Source: JALYNX01 sp963749415
Lineage (GTDB): Bacteria; Actinomycetota; Acidimicrobiia; Spongiisociales; ZC4RG35
Length of the DNA stretch: 64,000 bases
Reading direction: 5' to 3'
Assembly (NCBI GenBank): GCA_963749415.1
Contig: CAVVMG010000001.1
Coordinates: 682,001-746,000 of the forward strand
Both the position numbers and the translations under genes were made by a program. The notes under the pieces are model-generated. The model made no database searches. It saw only the letters and a program-made list of their open reading frames with translations, and was not told the DNA's origin. Of the stretch, positions 37,281 through 44,256 are shown one piece after another (position 1 is the stretch's first letter; each line of letters opens with the position of its first letter).

Positions 37281-38006
37281 CTACCGGTTGAGCTCCGGTG
37301 AGCTCATTGCACCCACCTTCGCTTGCCACTCCGCCTCGAGTGCCTGAGAGTCCCATTCTTGCGGTGACCGGAAGATCGGCTCCATCCCAGTCAGCTCCAC
37401 AAACCCATCGTGTAGTGCCTCGACGGAGCTGTTCTCGATGGAGAAGAGGCGGAAGGTCGATTGCGGTGTGCCGTCGTCCGACAAGAAGGTAGATCTGATC
37501 GCGTTCGGCTTGTCGGTCAGAGCCCAGGCGACTATCTCCGCCGCATGCTCGGTGCCGCGGTCGTGCCACGGGTCGCCCTGATCGTTCCAAGCAACCAGGC
37601 CTCGGTGCGCGGCGAAGGCTGCCCTCTCGACGTCACTCAGATTGAGGTTGGCCCAGGCATGCGCCAACTCGTGGAGCATGGTCGTCTTGTCCAGGGTGCA
37701 CATGCGCACGGTCCGGGTCTGGTTGGTGTACGAGCCCTTGTGGCCCTTACAGTCGGCAACCGTCGGATAGAACTCGACGTGAACGGTGGGGAGGGCCAAT
37801 CCATGCTCGGCGAATCGGCTCAAGCCGAATTCCAAGAGGTCCTGCTGGGTCCCAGTCAGTAGAGGTCGATACTCGACCACGTCGGTCTCCACCGTGTTCG
37901 ATGGATTCGCCGTAGGTGATGTTCCGATCTCGATCGATTCGAGGGCCAGGACGCCGAGGATCGCAATGACGATGAGGATGTGGGAGCGGTCTTGCCGTGT
38001 TGCCAT
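37281..38006 (-). CDS. Membrane-anchored HExxH protein, putative metalloprotease
   Basis: 241 residues. One N-terminal hydrophobic segment (about 9-25) serves as signal or anchor. The zinc motif is HELAHAWANLNLSD near residue 112, followed by TEHAAEIVAWAL about 45 residues on, whose Glu could be the third zinc ligand as in gluzincins. Two cysteines (VADCKGHKG and VRMCTL) could pair outside the cell. No family name is certain. It lies inside the candidate island, 40 bp upstream of the BTAD regulator. The inverted repeat at 38003-38028 covers its start codon. Confidence 0.65.
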   Translation of the reverse strand: MATRQDRSHILIVIAILGVLALESIEIGTSPTANPSNTVETDVVEYRPLLTGTQQDLLEFGLSRFAEHGLALPTVHVEFYPTVADCKGHKGSYTNQTRTVRMCTLDKTTMLHELAHAWANLNLSDVERAAFAAHRGLVAWNDQGDPWHDRGTEHAAEIVAWALTDKPNAIRSTFLSDDGTPQSTFRLFSIENSSVEALHDGFVELTGMEPIFRSPQEWDSQALEAEWQAKVGAMSSPELNR

Positions 38007-38067
38007 TCCCCGGTTGTCCGGGGAATGGGCTGTCGGCCGGCTGCCGATCGGCTGTCAGCCGGCTGTC
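38003..38067. promoter_or_regulatory. Inverted repeat plus GGCTGTC direct repeats beside the right att site
   Basis: A perfect 11-bp inverted repeat CCATTCCCCGG with TTGT spacer (38003-38028) overlaps the start codon of the HExxH gene. It is followed by three GGCTGTC copies at 38028, 38050 and 38061. The right 39-bp repeat begins 14 bp later. Operator or recombinase arm sites; not decided. Confidence 0.5.
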
Positions 38068-38080
38068 GTCGCCCAAACCG

Positions 38081-38119
38081 AAAACCGGAGGTCGACGGAT
38101 CGACGCCGTCCCTGACCAC
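38081..38119 (+). repeat. Direct repeat of the tRNA-Phe 3' half (attR-like)
   Basis: Exact 39-bp copy of 34327-34365, without the 5' half of the tRNA, so it is not a functional tRNA gene. It even keeps the unusual A54. Confidence 0.8.
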
Positions 38120-38626
38120 AATCGACTCCCTGCAGTACCTGAGAGTTCTCCAGGTACGCAGCTACCGCCGCGACGCCTTCCCGGCGGGAGTGACCCGAGT
38201 CGTCTGAGCATCGCCCGGGTGCGTGCCGCAGGCACCGGCGGTTGTCCAGGCTGGGATGGCCTCCGGTGCGCTGCTGGCCTTCGGTGGCAAAGAGGGAGGA
38301 GGTTCTTTGCTGTTCGCAGGGTCGATCCGTGACGTCTCACCCGGAGGATCGGAGTTCGGATCGCAGATGAACGATGCCCAAACCTTTTAAGGGATCGGGG
38401 CCCTTGGTTTGGGGTCGACATGGGGTAGGTCGAGAAGGGCCCCGATCCCAGCACTGCGAGCCCAATGGGGAGATGAGGGCCCGCCCACCGACCAAGCTAG
38501 CTCGACGTGATCCGGTGTCCACGGGCGCCATACGATCACTGCCCCCGTCACGGAAAACTTGTCGGTCGATCGGCCTAGCGTGATCCACCTGGCAACAAAC
38601 CCGACCGAGCAGCAAAGGAGATCGCG
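38120..38626. other. Gene-free stretch with a long inverted repeat
   Basis: About 500 bases with no convincing ORF. At 38391-38405 and 38435-38449 there are perfect 15-bp complementary arms (GGGATCGGGGCCCTT) around a 29-nt loop. The downstream end carries AAAGGAGA, the ribosome binding site of the isochorismatase gene. A structured RNA or terminator is possible. Confidence 0.5.
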
Positions 38627-39181
38627 ATGAGCACGCTTTCAGATCGACCCAATACCGCCCTCGTGGTGATCGACGTCCAGAACGGCGTCGTCGCCGAGGC
38701 GCACGAGCGCGATGGAGTCGTGGCCAACATCAGCACGCTCGTCGACAAGGCCCGGGAAGAGGGTGTCCCCGTCGTCTGGGTCCAACACTCCGACGAGGGG
38801 TTGGAACAGGGAAGCAAAGAGTGGGAATACGTCCCGGAGCTGACCCGCCAGGCGTCTGAGCCGTTGGTGCATAAGAACTACGGCGATTCCTTCGAGGCCA
38901 CCGATCTCGAGGAGGTCCTGGCCAAGGCAGGCGTGGGACGCCTGGTCGTCACCGGGGCGCAGACCGATGCCTGTGTCCGCTCCACGATCCACGGCGCCTT
39001 CGCCCGTGGCTACGACGTGACTCTGGTCGGTGACGCCCACACCACGGAAGATTTGAGCCCGTGGGGCGCCCCGTCACCGGATCTGGTCATCGCTCACACC
39101 AACCTCTATTGGTCGGAACAAGACGCTCCTGGCCGCACCGCCGGCGTCACGAAGACCGACGAGGTGGCGTTCAGCGACTGA
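38627..39181 (+). CDS. Isochorismatase-family cysteine hydrolase
   Basis: 184 residues with the complete triad of the family: Asp in LVVIDVQNG (about residue 17), Lys in LVHKNYGDSF (about 84), and Cys in GAQTDACVRSTI (about 118). Members hydrolyse isochorismate, nicotinamide or other amides. No siderophore or NAD gene is adjacent, so the substrate is open. AAAGGAG stands well before the ATG. Its 3' end overlaps the opposing VOC gene by 11 bp. Confidence 0.9.
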   Translation: MSTLSDRPNTALVVIDVQNGVVAEAHERDGVVANISTLVDKAREEGVPVVWVQHSDEGLEQGSKEWEYVPELTRQASEPLVHKNYGDSFEATDLEEVLAKAGVGRLVVTGAQTDACVRSTIHGAFARGYDVTLVGDAHTTEDLSPWGAPSPDLVIAHTNLYWSEQDAPGRTAGVTKTDEVAFSD

Positions 39182-39707
39182 CACTGGGAGGCTCTCCCGA
39201 GCCGGTGACACCCGCCGCCGCTCGCCATTCGGCGTCGGTGCTCGCATCGACCGCGGCCATCGCTGCCAGCGACTGCTCCTTCGTGAGATCGGCCACGAGG
39301 CAGAACTCGTTGCCGAACGGGTCCTGCATCACCGCCCAGTCGATGTAGGGATGATCGTCGCCGTACGAGCCAGGTCGCGGGTAGAGGCTCGGCGGTTTCT
39401 TGACGCGACCACCGAGCTCCAGGATCTCCTCGATCGCTTGGTCGATGCCGACCCGCGGGGTGACATCGATGTGAACCTGGTTCGGCCGATCCGGGTCCGG
39501 CGCCTGGATCTCCAGCGGGGAGGTGTCCACCCTCTGCAGGATGATCTCGTGTTTCCACGGGTCCTTGGTGCCCAGGTAGCCGAGCCAATCGTGGAGGCCG
39601 TTCTCCGGACCGATCACCTCGAGACCGGTGACCGCACTCCAGAACTCGTATGCCCGTGGCAGGTCGGTGACGTTGATCACGACGCAGCGCACTGTTCCGA
39701 TGCCCAT
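39171..39707 (-). CDS. VOC/glyoxalase-fold protein
   Basis: 178 residues, one VOC unit: VRCVVINVTDLPRAYEFWSA opens the first beta-alpha-beta, VHIDVTPR carries a metal-type His, and WAVMQDPFGNEFCLV closes the second. A C-terminal tail of about 35 residues (LTKEQSLAAMAAVDASTDAE) is an extra. Often annotated as glyoxalase-like. GGAGGAA precedes the ATG. It stands alone on its strand. Confidence 0.85.
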   Translation of the reverse strand: MGIGTVRCVVINVTDLPRAYEFWSAVTGLEVIGPENGLHDWLGYLGTKDPWKHEIILQRVDTSPLEIQAPDPDRPNQVHIDVTPRVGIDQAIEEILELGGRVKKPPSLYPRPGSYGDDHPYIDWAVMQDPFGNEFCLVADLTKEQSLAAMAAVDASTDAEWRAAAGVTGSGEPPSVSR

Positions 39708-39792
39708 GGGTTCCTCCCGGGATTGCTGCCGGCACTATGGCGGAGAGATACCAGCCTGTCACCGCACGCGTGAGGTGGTGGTATCGTCACAG

Positions 39793-39808
39793 TCACGATA
39801 TATCGTGA
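39793..39808. promoter_or_regulatory. Perfect 16-bp palindrome, likely PadR operator
   Basis: TCACGATATATCGTGA, fully symmetric, 31 bp before the PadR start. Sequences with a central ATAT and flanking CG are the usual kind bound by PadR proteins. Autoregulation is inferred. Confidence 0.75.
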
Positions 39809-39839
39809 GATGTCGGCAGAACGGTTCAGGAGGTGATTC

Positions 39840-40418
39840 GTGACATACGCAATTCCACATCCCTGGTTCGTGAAATGCATGACCGAGATGGGTGGAGGCC
39901 GCAATTGGAAATGGGCATACGGCCCGGGCATGGGGTACGGCCCCGGGCCCGGATTCTTCGGCCGTCAGAAAGCCGGGCGTGGCGACGTCCGCATCGCCAT
40001 TCTCCAGCTTCTGAGTGAAGAGCCGATGCATGGTTACCAGATCATGCAGGAGCTCGAGGAGCGCACCGACGGCATGTGGCGGCCCAGTCCGGGTGCGATA
40101 TACCCCACCCTGCAGCTACTCGAAGACGAAGGTCTGGTCCATGCCGACGAGCAAGCCGGGAAGAAGGTGTTCAGCCTCACCGATGAGGGCCGGGCGGCTG
40201 TGGAGAGCCGCACCAGCGCACCACCCTGGGAGAGGTTCGAGCACAGGGTCGATGACGACCTGGTCGCCTTACGTGACGTCGCCTTCCAGGTGGGAGCTGC
40301 GGTGATGCAGGTTTCACGGGCTGGCTCGAGGTCGCAAGTGGCCAAGGCCCGGGAGACGTTGGAAGAGGCGAGGCGCCAGATCTATCAGCTCCTGGCGGAC
40401 GACACGCCCCCCGACTGA
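39840..40418 (+). CDS. PadR-family transcriptional regulator, long form
   Basis: 192 residues. A Gly/Trp/Tyr-rich start of about 45 residues (GYGPGPGFFGRQKAGRGD) precedes the winged helix: DVRIAILQLLSEEPMHGYQI, then PSPGAIYPTLQLLEDEGLV and the wing GKKVFSLTDEGRA. The C-terminal helices would dimerise. AGGAGGTGA before the GTG is the strongest ribosome binding site in this region and fixes the start. A palindrome sits in its promoter. The target beyond itself is unknown; no partner gene is in the same operon. Confidence 0.9.
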   Translation: MTYAIPHPWFVKCMTEMGGGRNWKWAYGPGMGYGPGPGFFGRQKAGRGDVRIAILQLLSEEPMHGYQIMQELEERTDGMWRPSPGAIYPTLQLLEDEGLVHADEQAGKKVFSLTDEGRAAVESRTSAPPWERFEHRVDDDLVALRDVAFQVGAAVMQVSRAGSRSQVAKARETLEEARRQIYQLLADDTPPD

Positions 40419-40421
40419 TCT

Positions 40422-41225
40422 TCACTGAAGATTCTGGGACAGACGGTCCGCCGCCTGGTGCAGGGCATCGAGATGGGCGCGTCGCTCCGCTTCTGCTGCT
40501 TCCCGGTCGGAGAGTGTGCTCAGAGCACCCGACGCAAGACCCTCGACTTCGATCTCACTGGAGGTGGCGAGGACGCGGAGGGCATCGGCCGTCGCCGCAG
40601 CCTGCTGAGCCAAAGCCTGGTCTGGCGCGGTCGCGGCGAGTTGCTCGAAAGTCACCGACTGGTCTCTGGCACCGGCGACGCTGCGTCGCACCCCTTCGTG
40701 GTCCGCCGGATCGAGCGTCGCAGGTCGCCCGAGGGTGGCTTCGATGGGACCGAGGCCGGAAAGGGCAGAGCGGGCACGCTCATTCCATGACGATTGGGCC
40801 GAGCGGGCCGCACCGCGTCGTGTCAGCGCGGCAACCAGCAGACCGATCACCACCGCGGCCAGGATGATCCACAACCATGGGGAGGTCTCAGCTTCCTCGG
40901 GCGATTCCGCCGCTTCCTCTTCCCCCGCCGAATCCGGAGTCGTGTCCTCAGGCTCGGTCGCCTCGGGTGTGGTTTCCTCCGGCGTGGTCACCTCGGGCTC
41001 GGTCGCCTCGGGTGTGGTTTCCTCCGGCGTGGTCACTTCGGGCTCGGTCACGTCCGGCGTGGTGACATCGGGCAAGGTGACGTCGGGAATGGTGACATCG
41101 GGGAGGCTGACGTCAGGCAGACTGCCGTCGGGCGGCGGTATCGCATCGCATGCGCCGAGGAGTGCCAGGAGCGCCGCCAAACAGACCAGTCGTCGAATCG
41201 CACTCTTGGGAGCCGGGTTCAACAT
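40422..41225 (-). CDS. Lipoprotein with Pro/Glu/Thr repeats and a membrane helix
   Basis: 267 residues. Lipobox LALLGACD near residue 26. Then a repetitive segment (about 33-100): five xPDVT-type pentapeptides, then two exact copies of a 15-residue unit beginning EVTTPEETTPEATEP. A membrane helix lies at about 114-135 (SPWLWIILAAVVIGLLVAAL), and a helical cytoplasmic domain follows. A lipid anchor plus a membrane helix in one protein implies the repeat arches outside the cell. Function unknown. Confidence 0.75.
   Translation of the reverse strand: MLNPAPKSAIRRLVCLAALLALLGACDAIPPPDGSLPDVSLPDVTIPDVTLPDVTTPDVTEPEVTTPEETTPEATEPEVTTPEETTPEATEPEDTTPDSAGEEEAAESPEEAETSPWLWIILAAVVIGLLVAALTRRGAARSAQSSWNERARSALSGLGPIEATLGRPATLDPADHEGVRRSVAGARDQSVTFEQLAATAPDQALAQQAAATADALRVLATSSEIEVEGLASGALSTLSDREAAEAERRAHLDALHQAADRLSQNLQ
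40951..41040 (-). repeat. 45-bp tandem repeat inside a lipoprotein gene
   Basis: Two 45-bp units (40951-40995 and 40996-41040) differing at about one base, with a partial third unit after. In frame; they encode 15-residue Pro/Glu/Thr units. Confidence 0.8.
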
Positions 41226-41288
41226 CCCGGCGACCCTATCTCATCTGCGAGTGTGGTCCAGCAGGGCTCCGGGTACGGTCGACACTCG

Positions 41289-41619
41289 ATGAAGGCGATC
41301 GTCCAGGATCGGTACGGCAGCATCGATGCCCTCCGGCTCGCCGAGGTCGACCCGCCGACCCCAGCCGAGAATGAGGTACTGGTGCGCATAGGGGGCGGCA
41401 TCGGTCCATCCCGACGTCTGGCACATGATCGTCGGGCGCCCATTCATCCTTCGGATGATGGGAGCCGGACTGCGCGGGCCGAATAGCCCGATTCCCGAGA
41501 CCGACTTGGCCGTGAACGCCATCGAGCAAGGCAAGTACTCGCCGTCGCTAGAGGTCGCTTTCAAGATCGCGAGAGTCTTCGGGGTGCCGCTGGAGCAGGT
41601 GTTCCGATACCCCGAGTGA
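41289..41619 (+). pseudogene. Chimeric remnant: quinone reductase start fused to XRE regulator end
   Basis: From 41289 the frame reads MKAIVQDRYGSIDALRLAEV, the start of an MDR quinone oxidoreductase. One extra G in the G5 run at 41391-41395 shifts it; the next frame continues as AASVHPDVWHMIVGRPFILR. After PIPETDLA the sequence changes to VNAIEQGKYSPSLEVAFKIA and ends FGVPLEQVFRYPE, the C-terminal half of a small XRE helix-turn-helix regulator. About 220 residues of oxidoreductase and 25 of regulator are missing. A deletion joined two unrelated genes. It should make no working enzyme. Confidence 0.75.
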
Positions 41620-42075
41620 TCAGGCAGAGGTCGGCACCCAGACGTCACCGTCCCACCGGAAAACCTGGACAATCACCTCCAGGCCTTCTGGACGCTCCGC
41701 GGCCACCTCGACTTCTGCCCTTCCCTCGTCGTTGGCAGACACCGGGCCCACGACCAGGGCCACCTCCCCCTCGGAGAGGAGAGCGGATACGTCCTCGTCG
41801 TTGACGAACCGGACGGCGAGGAACTGCTGTGTCATCGCCCGGCGCTGCACGTCGGAGAGAGGTGGGCCCTCCAGTGGAGTGGTTGGGGTCTCGTACACGA
41901 GATCCCGGATCGGGACTTCGTTGCCGACGCAATACTGCTCGCAGGCAATGGCCAGCGCTCGCGCCGAGAGGTCGGCCTCCACAGCTTCGCTCATTTCGGG
42001 TGGACCCTCATCACTGCTGGCGCAGGCTGTGACCAGAAGAGCAACGGCAGCCAATGCCAGGACCTTCTTCAGCAT
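41620..42075 (-). CDS. Small secreted lipoprotein of unknown function
   Basis: 151 residues. Lipobox LLVTACA near residue 18. The mature part is acidic, with a Cys pair in IACEQYCVG that could form a disulfide and a beta-rich second half (GEVALVVGPVSANDEGRAEV). The ATG at 42075 gives a clean signal peptide; upstream in-frame codons would spoil it. It is not recognised as a known family. It diverges from the next small lipoprotein. Confidence 0.7.
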   Translation of the reverse strand: MLKKVLALAAVALLVTACASSDEGPPEMSEAVEADLSARALAIACEQYCVGNEVPIRDLVYETPTTPLEGPPLSDVQRRAMTQQFLAVRFVNDEDVSALLSEGEVALVVGPVSANDEGRAEVEVAAERPEGLEVIVQVFRWDGDVWVPTSA

Positions 42076-42158
42076 GGCGACATTGTGGCCTCGACCGAAC
42101 CACCGCGGGTCACCATTTCGCTCACCTTGGATGTGCGACGTATAGCTTGCGGTGGAAC

Positions 42159-42476
42159 ATGAAACGATCGCAGTTGACATTCACGCTGGCGCTGCTGGCC
42201 GTCGCCCTTGCCGGATGCACCCCTGGCGTCAACCCGCAGGTAGCTGTGACCTCACCGGAGGGATACATCGCAGGATTCGGGCTCGGGATCTGGCATGGCT
42301 TCATCGTCCCGATCACGTTCCTCATCTCGTTGTTCGGAGACAGCGTGACCATCTACGAGGTCCACAACACGGGCAACTGGTATGACATCGGGTTCCTGCT
42401 CGGCGCGGGAATCCTGGTCGCGTTGTTGGCCGGCACCTCATGGGGCGTCTCGAGACGCCGAGACCGCCAGCAGTAG
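42159..42476 (+). CDS. Small lipoprotein with membrane helices, conserved family
   Basis: 105 residues. Lipobox VALAGCT near residue 18. The core GLGIWHGFIVPITFLISLFG followed by VTIYEVHNTGNWYDIGFLLG recurs widely in bacteria as a short protein of unknown function. A second helix (about 77-95) and a basic end follow. GGTGGA stands close before the ATG. Complete for the family. No partner gene. Confidence 0.75.
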   Translation: MKRSQLTFTLALLAVALAGCTPGVNPQVAVTSPEGYIAGFGLGIWHGFIVPITFLISLFGDSVTIYEVHNTGNWYDIGFLLGAGILVALLAGTSWGVSRRRDRQQ

Positions 42477-42501
42477 ATCTCAGGGAGGCGAGCCGTCCCC
42501 C

Positions 42502-43746
42502 TCAGGGACCGGCCGCCGCCGAGAACAGGCGCCAGGTGCCGGGGACACCCTTCAACTCGTGCTCCGATCGATCGCTGAAATCGACCTCGGATCCCGCCAG
42601 CAGATCCTTCACCGTGCTCGACACCAGCACCTCCCCCTCGCCGGCGAGACCGGCGATCCGGGCCGCGATGTGCACGGCAAGACCGCCCAGCTCATCCCGG
42701 CGCACTTCGACTTCCCCTGTGTGCACTCCCGCACGAATCTGCAGACCGATTCCAGGCATTGCTCCAACCAGTGAAAGGGCGCAGCGGACGGCGGCAACGG
42801 GACGGTCGAATGTCGCAAAGAAGCCGTCCCCGGTGGTCGAGTTTTCACGACCCCCAAACCGAGTCAGCGCACTACGGGTCAGGTCATGATGCCCATCCAG
42901 CATGTCCCGCCATCGGCGGTCTCCGAGTCCTGCGGCAAGATCGGTTGAGCCCACGATGTCGGTGAACAGGAGTGTGGTCAGCAGACGATCCGGATCGCCG
43001 CCGGTACGGGCCCCTGTGAGGAACTCCTCGACTTCGTCGAGCAGGATGTCGATTCCCTCGGAGTACGCAAGATGATCGGTTCCAGGCAGCTCGACGAACT
43101 GTGCTCCCTCTATCGCCGCCGCCGCCTGACGTGATTGCTCCACCGGGACAATCCGATTTCCGGTGCGATTGAGTACCAGAGTCGGACACCGGATCGAGGT
43201 CAGCACATGGCCAGCATCAGCCTCCATGGTCTGGCGGTAGTAGTGGGCGAATGCTCCTGGTCGAACCGCGTAGCGCTGGAGACGCGCAAGCTGTTGGTCG
43301 AATGCTTCGTCGCCGATGCGGCTGGGAGCGAGTATCTCCACTCCACTCCGGCCGGCTCGGGCATCGGCCTCGATCATGCCGATGACCTCATCGATGGACT
43401 CCATAGGGAGCCCGGCGGCGAGGGTATGCGAAGCCGTCATCGTCCAGAGCACCAGAGAGCGGCACAATTCCGGGTGATCCGCAGCCAACATGGCGGCGAC
43501 GATCGTGCCGTCGTTGAGCCCAATCACCGCGGCTCCATCCGATCCGGCAGCCTCGAGGACCGCGAGCGCGTCCCCCACCTGCGTCTCCAAGTCCGGAAGC
43601 CGATCGAGGGGTACCGGGTCGGAAAGCCCGGTGCCACGACGATCGAAATGGATCAAACGCCCGAATGAGCTGAGCCGACGCAGGAAGCGAGCGAAATCGG
43701 GCATTTCCCAAACGCTTTCGACGTGGTGGACCCAGGTGTCGATCAA
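42502..43746 (-). CDS. Alpha/beta hydrolase fused to adenylate/guanylate cyclase domain
   Basis: At least 414 residues. Residues 1-240 are an alpha/beta hydrolase (FDRRGTGLSDPV, then the nucleophile-elbow region GLNDGTIVAAM, where Asp or Asn replaces the usual Ser). Residues 250-410 are a class III cyclase domain (TLLFTDIVGSTDLAAGLGD with a metal Asp, then TTGDGFFATFD). Fusions like this are frequent in actinobacteria. The first codon in frame is TTG at 43746, but conserved coding (YARNGSINIAYEVVGSG) continues upstream to about 43810. An ATG at 43838 lies in another frame, so the start may be frameshifted. The nucleotide product is undecided. Confidence 0.8.
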   Translation of the reverse strand: MIDTWVHHVESVWEMPDFARFLRRLSSFGRLIHFDRRGTGLSDPVPLDRLPDLETQVGDALAVLEAAGSDGAAVIGLNDGTIVAAMLAADHPELCRSLVLWTMTASHTLAAGLPMESIDEVIGMIEADARAGRSGVEILAPSRIGDEAFDQQLARLQRYAVRPGAFAHYYRQTMEADAGHVLTSIRCPTLVLNRTGNRIVPVEQSRQAAAAIEGAQFVELPGTDHLAYSEGIDILLDEVEEFLTGARTGGDPDRLLTTLLFTDIVGSTDLAAGLGDRRWRDMLDGHHDLTRSALTRFGGRENSTTGDGFFATFDRPVAAVRCALSLVGAMPGIGLQIRAGVHTGEVEVRRDELGGLAVHIAARIAGLAGEGEVLVSSTVKDLLAGSEVDFSDRSEHELKGVPGTWRLFSAAAGP

Positions 43747-43933
43747 GAGCAGGTCGAGCTCGCCGCTGCCGACGACCTCGTAGGCGATGTTGATGCTGCC
43801 GTTTCGCGCGTACCGGGTGGCTATGGCCGCTCCTCCATGACAGCGAGGCTATAGCCGTGCGTTCTGGCACGCATCGAACTGTGGTCTTGACTCGCCCCGC
43901 CCCAGACGCAACACTTCCACCCACTTGACAGCG

Positions 43934-44012
43934 CTCATCCAGAGCGGTGGAGGGACAGGCCCTGTGAAACCGCGGCAACCGATTCGTTCGGTGCCAATGC
44001 CTGATCGATGAG
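43934..44012 (+). promoter_or_regulatory. SAM-I riboswitch (S-box)
   Basis: The core is clear: AGAGCGGTGGAGGGACAGGC near 43941-43960, GTGAAACCGCGGCAACC, then GGTGCCAATGCCTGA. P1 pairs CTCATC (43934-43939) with GATGAG (44007-44012). It senses S-adenosylmethionine. It controls the OsmC-MetX transcript 245 bp downstream. Hairpins GGCGGA/TCCGCC and CGCTC/GAGCG follow it without a U-run. Confidence 0.93.
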
Positions 44013-44084
44013 ATGCCTACGGCGGACCTCCGCCTCGGGCGCTCGCATGAGCGCGTCGGGACGAACGACACAGGAGGTCTGAAC

Positions 44085-44177
44085 GTGCGACAAGTGGTTC
44101 AACGAACACCCGGTTCCTTCCGGAGCATGTGTTGTCGACGCTCTCGGGTGGCATGCCCGAGCGTTCGACGCTCGTAA
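44085..44177 (+). CDS. Putative 30-residue Cys-containing leader peptide
   Basis: A GTG start with AGGAGG seven bases upstream opens 30 codons between the SAM riboswitch and OsmC. Codons 16-17 are tandem Cys (TGTTGT at 44130-44135) and codon 24 is Cys; nine Arg make it basic. The tandem Cys codons stand six bases before the first strand of competing hairpins (44141-44222). This layout suits a ribosome-stalling leader that senses cysteine. The ribosome binding site makes translation likely; the regulatory role is inference. Confidence 0.55.
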   Translation: MRQVVQRTPGSFRSMCCRRSRVACPSVRRS

Positions 44178-44222
44178 CCCACCGCCCCCACCCGAGAGCA
44201 CCCAAATCGCTTCGGCGGTGCT
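44141..44222 (+). promoter_or_regulatory. Mutually exclusive hairpins in the OsmC-MetX leader
   Basis: CTCTCGGGTGG (44141-44151) can pair over 11 bp with CCACCCGAGAG (44188-44198). Its inner part CTCGGG can instead pair with CCCGAG (44156-44161). AGCACC (44197-44202) can pair with GGTGCT (44217-44222), which competes at its edge. A switch is possible; no U-run is seen. Confidence 0.5.
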
Positions 44223-44256
44223 TCGACGTACCCATAACCAAGGAAGGAACCCAAGA

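Larger units (their letters stand above)
34327..38119. mobile_element. Candidate integrated element flanked by tRNA-Phe repeats
   Basis: The segment between the two 39-bp repeats is 3,754 bp per repeat unit. It holds a large BTAD-type regulator and an HExxH protein, both on the minus strand. No integrase, excisionase or replication gene is present, so it would be a remnant or a satellite needing help. Repeated GGCTGTC motifs and an 11-bp inverted repeat beside the right repeat could be recombinase arm sites or operators. Base composition does not look foreign by eye. Confidence 0.5.

Noticed and set aside
38028..38070. GGCTGTC repeats as a CRISPR array
   Set aside because: Units are 7 bp with irregular spacing and there are no cas genes.
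37856..38119. An 87-codon minus-strand protein beginning in the right att repeat
   Set aside because: Its start is the att sequence read backwards and the body overlaps the HExxH gene start; typical shadow of a tRNA fragment.
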